Under the pieces are notes generated by a model. That model was not told the DNA's origin. It did no database searches and saw nothing but the letters and a program-made list of their open reading frames with translations. A stretch of DNA of 64,000 nucleotides from NCBI RefSeq assembly GCF_001428625.1, contig NZ_LMIE01000001.1:79204-143203 (forward strand). The letters are read 5' to 3'. This DNA comes from Hydrogenophaga sp. Root209. GTDB lineage: Bacteria > Pseudomonadota > Gammaproteobacteria > Burkholderiales > Burkholderiaceae_C. Position 1 is the stretch's first letter. The number at the start of each line of letters is the position of its first letter. Position numbers and translations under genes: made by a program. Of the stretch, positions 44,558 to 54,596 are shown one piece after another.

Positions 44558-44560
44558 GCC

Positions 44561-45388
44561 ATGTGGAACCTCATCAAACCGCAGCCGAAGACCCTGCGCC
44601 TGTGGCAGATCGGTCTGCTGGTGGCGCTCATCGTGTTCTGGTACGCCATGACCACGCCAGGCCTGCTGCCGAACTTCATGTTCGAGAACGACCGCCAGGC
44701 CGCGTTCTTCTTCGGCGAACCATTGCGCGTGACCGAGCGCATCTGGGCCTGGTTCGTCACCGATGCCGACATCTACAAGCACCTGGGCGTGACCCTCACC
44801 GAGACCGTGCTGGCCTTTGCCATCGGGGCGCTCGGCGGTCTGGGCGGTGGCCTGTGGCTGGCGCTCTCGCCCATGGCCTCGGCCATCCTGGAGCCCTACA
44901 TCAAGGCCATGAACTCGATGCCACGCATCATCCTCGCGCCCATCTTCGCGGTGTGGTTCGGCCTGGGCATCGCGAGCAAGGTGGCACTGGGCGTGACGCT
45001 GGTGTTCTTCATCGTGTTCTTCAACGTCTACCAGGGCGTGAAGGAAGTGAGCCCGGTGATCCTGGCCAACGCGCGCATGCTGGGCGCGAGCCAGAAGCAG
45101 CTGCTGCGCCACGTGTACCTGCCCAGCGCCACCAGCTGGGTGTTCAGTTCGCTGCACACCAGCGTGGGCCTGGCCTTCGTGGGCGCGGTGGTGGGCGAAT
45201 ACCTCGGCTCCAGCCAGGGCGTGGGCTACCTGATCCTGCAGGCCGAAGGCAGCTTTGACATCAACACTGTGATGGCCGGGATCGTGGTGCTCACGGCGTT
45301 CGCACTGGTGCTCGACGCGGTGGTGGGCAAGATCGAGAAGCGGCTGATGAAGTGGCAGCCCAAGGTGGGAGAGACGGAGAAGCTCTGA
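44561..45388 (+). CDS. NitT/TauT-type ABC transporter permease
   Basis: A 275-residue permease with five or six helices. The EAA-type coupling loop is NARMLGASQKQLLRHVYLPS. It contains MPRIILAPIFAVWFGLGIAS, usual for SsuC/TauC-like permeases. A 40-residue insert-like segment after TM1 (FENDRQAAFFFGEPLRVTER) is longer than in SsuC and may be a periplasmic loop. Convergent with the LuxR-type gene. Confidence 0.9.
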   Translation: MWNLIKPQPKTLRLWQIGLLVALIVFWYAMTTPGLLPNFMFENDRQAAFFFGEPLRVTERIWAWFVTDADIYKHLGVTLTETVLAFAIGALGGLGGGLWLALSPMASAILEPYIKAMNSMPRIILAPIFAVWFGLGIASKVALGVTLVFFIVFFNVYQGVKEVSPVILANARMLGASQKQLLRHVYLPSATSWVFSSLHTSVGLAFVGAVVGEYLGSSQGVGYLILQAEGSFDINTVMAGIVVLTAFALVLDAVVGKIEKRLMKWQPKVGETEKL

Positions 45389-45415
45389 GCGGCCGCGCTC
45401 GCAGCCGCATGCGAC

Positions 45416-46504
45416 TCAGGTCGCCCGGTCGCGCACGTAAACGATGGCCTCGGCCCGCGTGCGCACGCCCAGCTTGTCGAAGATGCTCGACACCTGGTTG
45501 CGCACTGTCTTTTCGCTCTTGCTCAACTGCTGCGCGATGGCCGGGTTGTCCAGGCCGAGCGCCACGAGACGCAGCACTTCGCGCTCGGCCGGTGTCAGCG
45601 CGGCATCGCCGCTGCGCGGGGTGGCATCGTCCCGCGCGGTGCCCAGGAATCCGCGCAGTTCGGTCAGAAACACCGGCCACGCCGGCTCGGTGTCCAGCAG
45701 CACGTGGTTGTCGCTGTCCAGCGGCACAAAACGCGCCCCCGGGATCAGTGCCGCCAGCCGAAGCCCTTCGTCGAAGGGCACCCGCGCATCACCACGCGCA
45801 TGCAGCACCAGCGTGGGCACGCGCAACTGGCGCGCGAGCTCGGTCACGTCGACGCGGTGAAACGCCTCGAGCGTGCGCGCGGCGTTCTCGGGGCTCGCGG
45901 TCAGGCGCTCCAGTTCGTTCCACCACTGGTGCTGCGCTGGCGTGCCGCCGGGGATGAACTGGTTGGTGAACACCTGGCGGAAGGCGTCGTTGTCGCGACC
46001 CCAGCCCAGGCGGATGAGGTTGACCAGCGTCTCGGCCTCCAGCCGCTCGGCGTCGCTCGTGGCGCGCCGCAGCGCACCGCGCGCGTAGGCACCGGGCAGC
46101 ACCAGGTGAGACACCTTGTCGGGGTGGCGCACGGCGTAGGCAATGGCCACCGCACCGCCCTGCGACATGCCAATCAGCGGAAAGCGGCGCAAGCCCAGGC
46201 TGTCGACCACGGCCTCGAGGTCGCCAACCCAGGCGTCGAGCGAGAAGTCGGCCACCGAGCTGTCGGACAGGCCGCAGCCACGCTGGTCGTAGCGGATGTA
46301 CTGGTGGTCGCGCGCGAACTCGGCCAGCCAGGGCCGCCAGACGGGGCTGTGCAGATCGTGTTCAACATGGCTCAGCCAGTGCGCGGCGCGCAACAGCGGC
46401 GGGCCCGACCCGATCGACGCGATCGCGATGCGGGTGCCGTCGGCCGCGCTGCAGAAGCGCAGGCTCTGACGCAGGTTCCAGGGGGGGCTCGGAACGGCGG
46501 GCAT
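45416..46504 (-). CDS. Alpha/beta hydrolase fused to a LuxR-type HTH
   Basis: A 362-residue two-domain protein. Residues about 12-285 form an alpha/beta hydrolase with nucleophile Ser114 (IGMSQGGAVA), the acid in LHARGDARVPF and the histidine in DSDNHVLLD. Residues about 298-362 are a LuxR-type HTH (LTPAEREVLRLVALGLDNPA; SEKTVRNQVSSIFDKLGVRT). It probably senses a small ester or lactone-like ligand in the hydrolase pocket and regulates transcription. It is divergent from the diiron-protein gene across 157 bases, the likely target. Whether the hydrolase is active is unknown. Confidence 0.85.
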   Translation of the reverse strand: MPAVPSPPWNLRQSLRFCSAADGTRIAIASIGSGPPLLRAAHWLSHVEHDLHSPVWRPWLAEFARDHQYIRYDQRGCGLSDSSVADFSLDAWVGDLEAVVDSLGLRRFPLIGMSQGGAVAIAYAVRHPDKVSHLVLPGAYARGALRRATSDAERLEAETLVNLIRLGWGRDNDAFRQVFTNQFIPGGTPAQHQWWNELERLTASPENAARTLEAFHRVDVTELARQLRVPTLVLHARGDARVPFDEGLRLAALIPGARFVPLDSDNHVLLDTEPAWPVFLTELRGFLGTARDDATPRSGDAALTPAEREVLRLVALGLDNPAIAQQLSKSEKTVRNQVSSIFDKLGVRTRAEAIVYVRDRAT

Positions 46505-46661
46505 GCGCCATTGTCTCGCGCCTGGGTCCTTCGTCCCATGCCTGAGCGCCTGCGATTTCCCCCCGACGGGGGGCTTGGGACATCCGCCCCATGCGCCGGC
46601 ACGCGCGGCGGGGAATCCTTCGTTCACGTCGATTCGACGGATTCCACCGAGAGGAAACACC

Positions 46662-47651
46662 ATGGAAACCCACCCCACCCCCCTGGACATCCCGCGCTAC
46701 GCCAAGACCATCGAGGTCTCCAAACGCATCCGCTGGGACATCGACCGCGACGTGATCCGCGGCCGCCATTTCGACCTGGCCCACACCTTCCTGCCTGACG
46801 GGCTGTCGCTGGCCGACGAGCTGCCTTTCCTGAGCCCGACCGAGCACTGCTTCCTGAGCCAGGTGCAGGGCCGCACCTACGCCAACATGTTCGGCTTGGT
46901 CGAGCGCTTCATCAGCGCGAAGATGCTGGAGGTAAGCCGCGACCACTGGCTCGGCGACCAGACCGCGCTGGAAGCCATCGTGCGCTTCACCGACGAAGAG
47001 CTGAAGCACCAGGAACTGTTCCGCCGCATCGAACTGCTGGTGGGCGCCGACATGCCGGCGGGCTACCGCTTCGACGTGTCGCCCAACGACGTGGCCGCGT
47101 TCGTGCTGGGCAAGAGCACCTGGGCCGTGCTGGCGCTCACCTGCCACATCGAACTGTTCTCGCAGGCACATTACCGCGCCAGCATCGATGCCGCCGAAGG
47201 CCTGTCGCCGTTGTTCAAGGACGTGTTTCTGTTCCACTGGCGGGAAGAGTCTCAGCACGCGATCATCGACGAGCTGGAGTGGGCGCGGGAAGACGCCAAG
47301 CTGGCGTCCGATGCACAGCGCGATGCGGCGGTGGACGACCTGATCGCGCTGGTCGGCGGCGTCGACGGCATCCTGCAGGCCCAGGCCAAGGCCGATGCGG
47401 CGTACTTCCTGAACGTCAGCGGCATGGCAGCGGAAGGCGAGCGCGCCGAGCAGGTGAACGCCACGCTGCTGAAAGCCTACCGCTGGCAGTACATCGTGTC
47501 CGGCACGCTGGAGCCGCGCTTCCAGACCATGCTGGGCAGCCTCGTCAGCCAGGCGCAGATGGCACGCATCCAGGCCGCGCTGGCACCGCTCTGCTACGCT
47601 GTGCCGGTGCGCACGGAGGCCATCCGCGCCATGAGCGCGACGGTGCACTGA
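46662..47651 (+). CDS. Ferritin-like diiron protein of unknown function
   Basis: A 329-residue, helix-rich soluble protein with two ExxH motifs (TDEELKHQELFRRIE and HWREESQHAIIDELEW) and further acidic helices (NMFGLVERFISAKMLEVSRD; LTCHIELFSQAHYRAS). Together these fit a four-helix diiron site. It could be an oxygenase or desaturase-like enzyme. I cannot assign a named family. GAGAGGAAA precedes the ATG at 46662. Its divergence from a hydrolase-LuxR regulator suggests it is induced by that regulator's ligand. Confidence 0.7.
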   Translation: METHPTPLDIPRYAKTIEVSKRIRWDIDRDVIRGRHFDLAHTFLPDGLSLADELPFLSPTEHCFLSQVQGRTYANMFGLVERFISAKMLEVSRDHWLGDQTALEAIVRFTDEELKHQELFRRIELLVGADMPAGYRFDVSPNDVAAFVLGKSTWAVLALTCHIELFSQAHYRASIDAAEGLSPLFKDVFLFHWREESQHAIIDELEWAREDAKLASDAQRDAAVDDLIALVGGVDGILQAQAKADAAYFLNVSGMAAEGERAEQVNATLLKAYRWQYIVSGTLEPRFQTMLGSLVSQAQMARIQAALAPLCYAVPVRTEAIRAMSATVH

Positions 47652-47658
47652 CCGCGCT

Positions 47659-48150
47659 TCACGGCGGGCTCTTGCCCTGCCGTGCCGCCTCGATCGCCGC
47701 GATGTCGATCTTCTGCATGGTCATCATCGCGTCGAAGGCGCGTTTGGCCGCCGCGCGATCGGGGTCGGTGATGGCCGCGATGAGGGCACGCGGGGTGATC
47801 TGCCATGACACGCCCCAACGGTCCTTGCACCAGCCGCACGCGCTTTCCTGGCCGCCGTTGCCCACGACCGCGTTCCACAAGCGGTCGGTCTCGGCCTGGT
47901 CGTCGGTCGCGATCTGAAAAGAGAAAGCTTCGTTGTGCTTGAACATCGGGCCGCCATTCAGCCCGAGGCAGGGAATGCCGGCCACGGTGAATTCGACCGT
48001 CAGCACATCCCCCTGCTTGCCGTCCGGATAGTCGCCCGGCGCATGCAGAACGGCGCCCACCGCACTGTCCGGGAACGTCTGGGCATAAAAGTTGGCGGCG
48101 TCCAGGGCAGCGCCGTCGTACCACAGGCAGATGGTGTTCTTGCTCGTCAT
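47659..48150 (-). CDS. PhnB-like VOC-superfamily protein
   Basis: A 163-residue protein of the PhnB/3-demethylubiquinone methyltransferase-like group of the vicinal oxygen chelate fold (formerly 'glyoxalase-like'). Visible features are ICLWYDGAALDAANFYAQTF, GIPCLGLNGGPMFKHNEAFS and CGWCKDRWGVSWQITP. Function is uncharacterised. The start at 48150 is used; the longer frame has no support. Convergent with the diiron gene. Confidence 0.85.
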   Translation of the reverse strand: MTSKNTICLWYDGAALDAANFYAQTFPDSAVGAVLHAPGDYPDGKQGDVLTVEFTVAGIPCLGLNGGPMFKHNEAFSFQIATDDQAETDRLWNAVVGNGGQESACGWCKDRWGVSWQITPRALIAAITDPDRAAAKRAFDAMMTMQKIDIAAIEAARQGKSPP

Positions 48151-48283
48151 GATGTGACTCCTGAAGAGTTGAGCACGCAGCGTACGCCACTGCTCCAACA
48201 GAGTCCATCAGGGGGACAAACCGCCCCTTCCTGTGGCAGAGTCCTCGTTCCCCGAAAAATGCCGTACCCAAGGAGACCACCGA

Positions 48284-48616
48284 TTGAACGCCTGGATGAT
48301 GCTCGGACTGGCCATCGTGGCCGAAGTGATCGGCACCACCGCTTTGAAAGCGAGCGAGAGTTTCACGCGGCTCGTGCCTTCGTTGATCGTGGTGGTGGGT
48401 TATGGCGTGGCGTTTTACTGCCTCGCGGGGGTGCTCAAGAGCGTGCCGGTGGGCATCGCCTACGCGGTCTGGTCGGGCCTGGGCATCGTGCTGATCACCG
48501 CGGTGGCCTGGTTGCTCTACGGTCAACGCATCGACGCGGCCGGTCTGATCGGCATGGGCCTGATCATCGCCGGGGTGGTGGTGCTCAACGTGTTCTCCAA
48601 GGCCACGGCGCACTGA
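48284..48616 (+). CDS. Small multidrug resistance (SMR) family transporter
   Basis: A 110-residue inner-membrane protein with four helices, the exact length of EmrE. The essential glutamate is Glu14 ([18 protein letters not shown]). It also has [18 protein letters not shown] and the C-terminal [17 protein letters not shown]. It starts with TTG; a good AAGGAG at 48270-48275 lies 8 bases upstream and decides the start. It exports quaternary ammonium compounds or polyaromatic cations, or guanidinium. Confidence 0.92.
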   Translation: MNAWMMLGLAIVAEVIGTTALKASESFTRLVPSLIVVVGYGVAFYCLAGVLKSVPVGIAYAVWSGLGIVLITAVAWLLYGQRIDAAGLIGMGLIIAGVVVLNVFSKATAH

Positions 48617-48623
48617 GCGCGGC

Positions 48624-48893
48624 TCAACCCCGGCCGGCCCGGCGCTCCTCGCGCAGCATGAACAGGTAGAGGCCTTCCACCTTTTCGCGCGCCCACGGTG
48701 TCTTGCGCAGGAAACGCAGGCTCGAACCCACGCTGGGATCGACGTTGAAGCAGCGCACGGGGATGCGCTGGCCGAGCTCTTCCCAGCCGTAGTGGTCCGC
48801 GAGCGCGGTGACGATGGCTTCCAGCGTCAACCCGTGCAGCGGGTTCCTGGGTTGAGCCGGCGCGTCGGCCGCTGCGTTGTCTTCTTCGCTCAT
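48624..48893 (-). CDS. VF530 family (DUF2132) DNA-binding-like protein
   Basis: An 89-residue protein. The family stretch [20 protein letters not shown], then [14 protein letters not shown] and [20 protein letters not shown] match VF530 proteins, thought to bind DNA. Its ATG overlaps the gshB stop by 4 bases, the last gene of the minus-strand series. Confidence 0.87.
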   Translation of the reverse strand: MSEEDNAAADAPAQPRNPLHGLTLEAIVTALADHYGWEELGQRIPVRCFNVDPSVGSSLRFLRKTPWAREKVEGLYLFMLREERRAGRG

Positions 48894-49834
48894 GCCATGG
48901 CTGCTTCAAGCGCATCCACAAACATCGCCGGCACATCAAAGCCCGTCTGCTGCTGGATTTCCTGGAAGCAGGTCGGGCTGGTGACGTTGATCTCGGTCAC
49001 CTTGTCGCCGATCATGTCCAGCCCCACCAGCAGCAGGCCGCGCGCGGCCAGCACAGGCGCGATGGCCTCGGCGATCGCGCGGTCGGTGTCGCTCAGGGGC
49101 TGGGCCACGCCCTTGCCACCCACCGCCAGGTTGCCGCGCAACTCGCTGCCCTGAGGAATGCGCGCCAGCACGAAGGGCGCGACCTTGCCGGCAATGAGCA
49201 GCAGGCGTTTGTCACCGTCCACGATGGCCGGCAGGTAGGCCTGCACCATCACGCTCACGGCGCCGCCCTGGTTGAGCGTCTCGGTGATGGAGCCCAGGTT
49301 CATGCCGTCGGGGCCGACGCGGAAGATGCCCATGCCGCCCATGCCGTCGAGCGGCTTCAGGATGATGTCCTTGTGCTCGGCGTGGAAATGGCGGATGGCC
49401 TCGGGCGAGCGCGTCACCAGCGTGGGCGGTGCGTACGCGGCGAACTCCATGAGCGCGAGTTTTTCCGGGTGGTCGCGCAGCGCGCGCGGGCTGTTGAACA
49501 CCTTCGCGCCTTCGCGCTCGGCCTGCTCCAGCAGGTGCGTGGCGTAGAAAAATTCGCTGTCGAACGGTGGATCCTTGCGCATGAGCACGGCGTCAAACGT
49601 GTGCAGGGCTTCGCGGCCCTGGTGCAGCACGCGGTACCAGTCGTCGGCCGCGCCGGTCAGCTCGATGCGGCGCACCAACGCGGTCACGGGCTGACCGGTC
49701 TGCCACTGCAGGTGCTGCGGCTCGCAGGCCGCCAGCGTGTGGCCGCGCTTCTGCAGCTCGCGCATCATGGCGAAGGTGGTGTCTTTGTAGGTCTTGAAGG
49801 TGACCAGCGGGTCGGCGACAAAAAGGATGTTCAT
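48890..49834 (-). CDS. gshB: Glutathione synthetase
   Basis: A 314-residue ATP-grasp enzyme joining gamma-glutamylcysteine and glycine. Diagnostic stretches are [56 protein letters not shown] and [19 protein letters not shown]. The length matches E. coli GshB. It overlaps the BenE gene upstream and the VF530 gene downstream by 4 bases each. gshA lies on the same strand at 53171-54463, separated by benE and kup. Confidence 0.96.
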   Translation of the reverse strand: MNILFVADPLVTFKTYKDTTFAMMRELQKRGHTLAACEPQHLQWQTGQPVTALVRRIELTGAADDWYRVLHQGREALHTFDAVLMRKDPPFDSEFFYATHLLEQAEREGAKVFNSPRALRDHPEKLALMEFAAYAPPTLVTRSPEAIRHFHAEHKDIILKPLDGMGGMGIFRVGPDGMNLGSITETLNQGGAVSVMVQAYLPAIVDGDKRLLLIAGKVAPFVLARIPQGSELRGNLAVGGKGVAQPLSDTDRAIAEAIAPVLAARGLLLVGLDMIGDKVTEINVTSPTCFQEIQQQTGFDVPAMFVDALEAAMA

Positions 49835-51018
49835 GGCTTGCTTTTCTGACGAAGGCCGTACTGTTGCACAAACAGCGCAAGGGCGCCGGCCGCCACACCC
49901 CAAAAGGCCGAGCCGATACCGGCTATCACCACGCCGCTGAGCGTGACGAGAAACGTGATGAGCGCGGCTTCGCGGTGCGTGTCGTCCTTCAAGGCCGCGT
50001 GCAGCCCACCGCCGATGCTGCCCAGCAACGCGATGCCGGCGATGGCCAGCACCAGTTCGCGCGGGAAAGCGATCAACAGGCCCGTGACGGCCGCGCCGAA
50101 CAGGCCGATCAGCACGTAAATGGCGCCACAAGTCACGGCGGCGGTGTAGCGCTTCTTCGGATCGGGATGCGCTTCGGGGCCCATGCAGATGGCGGCGGTG
50201 ATGGCGCTGAGGTTGAGCGCGAACGCGCCAAAGGGCGCGAGCAGCAGCGTGGCCACGCCGGTGAGCGTGATGATTCTGGAGATCGGCATGTTGTAGCCCG
50301 CTGCCCGGATCGCGGCCACGCCGGGCAGGTTCTGTGAGGCCATGGTGACCACGAACAGCGGCAGCGCCAGGCTGGTGAAGGCGGCCAGTGTGAACACCGG
50401 CATGGTGAACACCGGTCGGGCCAGCTCCAGCGTGAGCGAGCCGGCGTTGAACTGGCCGCGCAGCACCACATACGCCACCGACACCGCCAGCGTGATCACC
50501 ACCGCGTAGCGCGGCGCCAGGCGACGGCCGAGCAGGTAGGCCAGCAGCATGAGCACCACCAGCACCAGTGCGGTTTGCGCGGCGGCAAAGGCCTGCAGTC
50601 CGAAGCGCGCCAGCACGCCGGCGAGCAAGGCAGCTGCAATCGCCATGGGGATCCTGTTCATCACGCGCTCAAACCAGCCGGTGGCGCCCGCCACAGTGAT
50701 GAGGGCCCCGCACACCAGGAAAGCGCCGATGGCCTCGGCCATGGAGAAGCCCCCCGCGATGCCGGCCGTGGCCAGCACGGCGGCACCGGGCGTGCTCCAG
50801 GCCACCATGACCGGCTGCCTGAGGACGAGCGAGGGAATGGCCGAGGTGAGGCCCATGCCCAGGCCCAGCGCCCACATCCACGAGGTGATCTGCGCCGGCG
50901 TGGCACCGAAGGCCTGTGCGGCCTGGAAGACGATGGCCACCGAACTGGTGAAACCCACCAGCACCGCGACGAAGCCGGCGGTGGCGGCTGAGAGGTTGAG
51001 GTCTTTGAAGAATGGCAT
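49831..51018 (-). CDS. benE: Benzoate/H+ symporter family transporter (BenE)
   Basis: A 395-residue inner-membrane protein with about twelve helices. Family stretches are LVGFTSSVAIVFQAAQAFGA, QPVMVAWSTPGAAVLAT and the central PLFVVTMASQNLPGVAAIRAAGYN. BenE proteins are assigned to benzoate uptake, but many homologues are uncharacterised. Its end overlaps gshB by 4 bases, so it is transcribed with glutathione genes, an unexpected setting for a benzoate carrier. The start at 51018 gives the usual short N-terminus. Confidence 0.88.
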   Translation of the reverse strand: MPFFKDLNLSAATAGFVAVLVGFTSSVAIVFQAAQAFGATPAQITSWMWALGLGMGLTSAIPSLVLRQPVMVAWSTPGAAVLATAGIAGGFSMAEAIGAFLVCGALITVAGATGWFERVMNRIPMAIAAALLAGVLARFGLQAFAAAQTALVLVVLMLLAYLLGRRLAPRYAVVITLAVSVAYVVLRGQFNAGSLTLELARPVFTMPVFTLAAFTSLALPLFVVTMASQNLPGVAAIRAAGYNMPISRIITLTGVATLLLAPFGAFALNLSAITAAICMGPEAHPDPKKRYTAAVTCGAIYVLIGLFGAAVTGLLIAFPRELVLAIAGIALLGSIGGGLHAALKDDTHREAALITFLVTLSGVVIAGIGSAFWGVAAGALALFVQQYGLRQKSKP

Positions 51019-51048
51019 CGGGCGATTTTGCCCAGTGCGCCCCAGCTT

Positions 51049-51148
51049 CCGTTCGCCCTGAGCCTGTCGAAGGGCTTGCAAAGGTGCTGGCGAGGGCTTG
51101 TGCTCCGATCATCCTGAGCCTGTCGAAGGACAGGCTCAGCCCGAACGG
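51049..51148. repeat. Cluster of extragenic palindromic repeats
   Basis: CCGTTCGCCCTGAGCCTGTC starts one copy at 51049-51073. A second, self-complementary copy (51112-51148) reads CCTGAGCCTGTCGAAGG followed by its reverse complement and CCGAACGG. The same unit is at 14932-14957. They lie between the benE and kup genes and may form strong hairpins in the transcript. Confidence 0.8.
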
Positions 51149-51170
51149 AGGGGGGGCGTGCAGGACAGCT

Positions 51171-53039
51171 TCAGATCTCTATTTTCGAACCCAACTCGAT
51201 CACCGCGTTGTTCGGCAGGTGCAGGAACTGCGCGGCCGCGCTGGCGTTGTGGTGCATCTGGGCAAACAGCTTTTCGCGCCAGGGCGCCATGCCGCCGCCC
51301 AGCGTGGGCGTGACGACGTCGCGCGACAGGAAGTAACTGGTCGTCATGGGCTCCATGGCACAGCCGTGACCCCGCATGAGCTGCAGCGCCTTGGGCACGT
51401 CGGGCTCGTCCTTGAAGCCGTAGTTCAGCGTCACGGCCCAGCAGTCATGCCCCAATGGTTCCATCTGCAAGCGTTGTCCTGGCGCGATCCAGGGCACCTC
51501 GTGGCTGCGCACGGTCACAAACAGGTTCTGCTCGTGCAGCACCTTGTTGTGCTTGAGGTTGTGCAGCATGGCGTTGGGTACGTTGCCCGGCTCGGCGGTG
51601 AGAAACACCGCGGTACCCGACACGCGCACCGGCGGGCTCACGAACACCGCCTCCAGAAAGCTCGGCAGGTCCAGCGCCTCGGCCTGCTGGGCCTCCCCCA
51701 TGAGGCTGCGCCCGCGCTTCCAGGTCATCATGAGCATGAACACCAGGCCGCCGATGAGCAGCGGGAACCAGCCGCCGGCGAACAACTTGAGCAGGTTGGA
51801 GGTGAAGAACGCCAAATCCACCATGAAGAAGAAGCCGGTGGCGGCCACGCACAGCCACAGCGGGTACTTCCAGCCGTAGCGGATCACGTAGAAGGTGAGC
51901 ACGGTGGTGATCAGCATGTCCAGCGTGACCGCGATGCCGTAGGCCGCCGCCAGGTTGGTCGACGACTTGAACATCACCACCGCCAGCACGATGGCGGCAA
52001 ACAGGCCCCAGTTGACGAAGGGCATGTAGATCTGGCCGGTGTCGTGCTCGCTGGTGTGCTGCACATGCAGGCGTGGCAGGTAACCCAGCTGCATGGCCTG
52101 TTTGGTCACGCTGAAGGCGCCGGTGATGAGCGCCTGCGAGGCGATGACGGTCGCCATGGTGGCCAGCAGCACCAGCGGCAGCAGCGCCCAGTCGGGCGCC
52201 ATGTTGAAGAACGGGTTCTTCACCGCCTCGGGCCGTGCCAGCAGCAGCGCGCCCTGGCCGAAGTAGTTCAGCGTGAGGCAAGGCATGACCACCAGAAACC
52301 AGGCCAGGCGGATCGGTTTCTTGCCGAAGTGGCCGAGGTCGGCGTAAAGCGCCTCAGCCCCCGTCACGCACAGCACCACGGCGCCCAGGATGATGAAGGT
52401 GGTGCCCGGCTGCTGCCACATGAAGCGCAGTGCGTGGTGCGGGCTGAGCGCGGCCAGGATCTCGGGGTGGTCCACGATCTGCACCACGCCCAGGCCCGCG
52501 ATGGTGACGAACCACACCACGGTGATAGGACCGAAGAACCTGCCGATGCCGCCGGTGCCGCGCTTTTGCACCGCGAACAGCGCGAACAGCACCACCAGCG
52601 TGATCGGCACCACGTACTGGCGGAAGGCGGGGGAGATGACTTCGAGACCCTCGACCGCAGATAACACCGAAATGGCCGGGGTGATGACACCGTCGCCGTA
52701 AAACAGCGCGGTGCCGAAGATGCCGATGGCCAGCAGCGTCTGGCGCAGTTCGGGCCGGTCTTTCACCGCGGTGGAGGCCAGCGCCAGCATGGCGATCAGG
52801 CCGCCTTCGCCGTGGTTGTCGGCGCGCAGCACCAGCACCACGTACTTGAGCGAGACGATGACGGTGAGCGTCCAGAACAGGATGGACAACACACCGTAGA
52901 CGTTGGCGTGGGTGAACGGGACGTGGCCGGATCCGAAGACCTCCTTGACGGCGTACAGCACGCTGGTGCCGATATCGCCATAGACCACACCGATGGCGCC
53001 CAGGGTGAGCGCTGTGAGAGACGATTTGGTTGCTGACAC
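51171..53039 (-). CDS. kup: Low-affinity potassium transport protein Kup
   Basis: A 622-residue potassium/proton symporter of the KUP/HAK/KT family with twelve membrane helices. It begins with GTG ([20 protein letters not shown]) and has the hallmark [19 protein letters not shown] and [15 protein letters not shown]. The C-terminal cytoplasmic part ends [20 protein letters not shown] and [14 protein letters not shown], as in E. coli Kup. Complete and intact. It lies between benE and gshA on the same strand, flanked by gaps of over 130 bases, so it may have its own promoter. Confidence 0.96.
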   Translation of the reverse strand: MSATKSSLTALTLGAIGVVYGDIGTSVLYAVKEVFGSGHVPFTHANVYGVLSILFWTLTVIVSLKYVVLVLRADNHGEGGLIAMLALASTAVKDRPELRQTLLAIGIFGTALFYGDGVITPAISVLSAVEGLEVISPAFRQYVVPITLVVLFALFAVQKRGTGGIGRFFGPITVVWFVTIAGLGVVQIVDHPEILAALSPHHALRFMWQQPGTTFIILGAVVLCVTGAEALYADLGHFGKKPIRLAWFLVVMPCLTLNYFGQGALLLARPEAVKNPFFNMAPDWALLPLVLLATMATVIASQALITGAFSVTKQAMQLGYLPRLHVQHTSEHDTGQIYMPFVNWGLFAAIVLAVVMFKSSTNLAAAYGIAVTLDMLITTVLTFYVIRYGWKYPLWLCVAATGFFFMVDLAFFTSNLLKLFAGGWFPLLIGGLVFMLMMTWKRGRSLMGEAQQAEALDLPSFLEAVFVSPPVRVSGTAVFLTAEPGNVPNAMLHNLKHNKVLHEQNLFVTVRSHEVPWIAPGQRLQMEPLGHDCWAVTLNYGFKDEPDVPKALQLMRGHGCAMEPMTTSYFLSRDVVTPTLGGGMAPWREKLFAQMHHNASAAAQFLHLPNNAVIELGSKIEI

Positions 53040-53170
53040 AAAACAACCCCGGCCTTGCGGCGCGGGGCAGGTTGTCTGGGGATCGCGATTTTGCGCCCCC
53101 CTTGGGGCCCGTGTCTGTCGGCCCCGGGCTCTAAAGTGCCTTCGCGGCGCTTATGTTGCGCCGCAGCAAC

Positions 53171-54463
53171 TCACTCGTAGACCTCGGCGTCCGGGTCGGT
53201 GGCTTCAAGCTCGTAGCTGGCGGCCAGCATGGCCAGTCGGCCGATCACGCCGTACATGTAGAAGCGGTTGGGCACGCTGGCGCCGGGTTTCACACCGGGC
53301 TGCGGCAGCTGAGCGCTTTGCTCGAAGGCCAGCGGCACGTAGCTGGAGCCGGGCGCGTTGAGGTTTTCGTCCACGCCACGGTCGGCGTGCACGCGGTAGA
53401 AACCGCCCACCACGTAGCGGTCCATCATGTAGACCACCGGCTCGGCCACCGCGCTGTTGATGCGCTCGTTGGTCAACACGCCTTCCTGGATGATGACCTC
53501 ATGCACCGCCTGCCCGCCCTGGGCCACGGCCATGCGTTCCCGGGTCTTGGGCGAAAGGTTGTCCAGCTCCTTGGCGTCGCGCACGGTGAGGATGCCCATG
53601 CCGCCGGTGCCGTTATCGGCCTTGATGACGACAAATGGCTTCTCGTTGATGCCGTATTCCTTGTACTTGCGGCGAATCTTGCCCAGCAGCGCGTCGGTGT
53701 TGCTGCGCAGGCACTCCCGGCCGGCGTCGGTGTTGAAGTCGACCTGGCCGCACTGGTTGAACATCGGGTTGATGAGCCAGTGGTCCATGCCCAGCAGCTT
53801 GCCGAATCGCTTGGACACCTCCTCGTACGCCTTGAAGTGGTTGCTCTTGCGCCGCGTGGGCCAGCCGCCGTGCAGCGGGGGCAGCAGGTACTGCTCGTGC
53901 AGGTCTTCCACGATGCCGGGCACACCGGCGCTGAGGTCGTTGTTGAGCAGGATGGTGCAGGGGTCGAAATTCTTCAGGCCCAGGCGCCGCTTGCTGCGGA
54001 TCAGCGGCTCCAGCACCACCTTTTCGCCGCCCGGCAGCTCGATGGTGGTGGGCACCTTGATGTCGTTGGACATGGAGCCCAGCCGCACGTTGAGGCCGGC
54101 CATGTAGAAAATGCGCTGCAGCTGAGCCAGGTTGCTCAGGTAGAAGGTGTCGCGCGTGTTCTCGGGGATCAGCAGCAGGTTCTTGGCCTCGGGGCAGATC
54201 TTCTCGATCGCGGCCATGGCCGCCTGCACCGCCAGCGGAATCATCTCGGGCGTGAGGTGGTTCCAGCCACCGGGGAAGAGGTTGGTGTCCACCGGCGCGA
54301 GCTTGAAGCCGGCGTTGCGAATGTCCACCGAGGTGTAGAACGGCGGCGTGTGCTCCATCCACTCCAGCCGGAACCAGCGCTCGATCACCGGTGTGGACTC
54401 GAGAATGCGCTGCTCAAGCTCGTTGATGGGGCCGGTCAGGGCGGTGACGAGGTGGGGAACCAT
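53171..54463 (-). CDS. gshA: Glutamate-cysteine ligase, ATP-grasp betaproteobacterial type
   Basis: A 430-residue enzyme catalysing the first step of glutathione synthesis. This type (unrelated to E. coli GshA) shows PPFYTSVDIRNAGFKLAPVD, LFPGGWNHLTPEMIPLAVQ, VVIKADNGTGGMGILTVRD and EPVVYMMDRYVVGGFYRVHA. The glycine-rich DNGTGGMGIL is the ATP-binding loop. It starts at 54463 (MVPHLVTALTGP). Widespread in Burkholderiales, it supports the taxonomic placement. Confidence 0.93.
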   Translation of the reverse strand: MVPHLVTALTGPINELEQRILESTPVIERWFRLEWMEHTPPFYTSVDIRNAGFKLAPVDTNLFPGGWNHLTPEMIPLAVQAAMAAIEKICPEAKNLLLIPENTRDTFYLSNLAQLQRIFYMAGLNVRLGSMSNDIKVPTTIELPGGEKVVLEPLIRSKRRLGLKNFDPCTILLNNDLSAGVPGIVEDLHEQYLLPPLHGGWPTRRKSNHFKAYEEVSKRFGKLLGMDHWLINPMFNQCGQVDFNTDAGRECLRSNTDALLGKIRRKYKEYGINEKPFVVIKADNGTGGMGILTVRDAKELDNLSPKTRERMAVAQGGQAVHEVIIQEGVLTNERINSAVAEPVVYMMDRYVVGGFYRVHADRGVDENLNAPGSSYVPLAFEQSAQLPQPGVKPGASVPNRFYMYGVIGRLAMLAASYELEATDPDAEVYE

Positions 54464-54596
54464 AGGGAAAAGGCCTGCGGTGGCAACGGGTGGGGGTAGT
54501 CAGTGTAATGGGGCCGTATGACACCCATTTCAAGGCAAAGACACCTGCTTGCCCGGCTTCTTTCGCGCGACCTTCTGGCCGGAACCGCCAGTGGTC

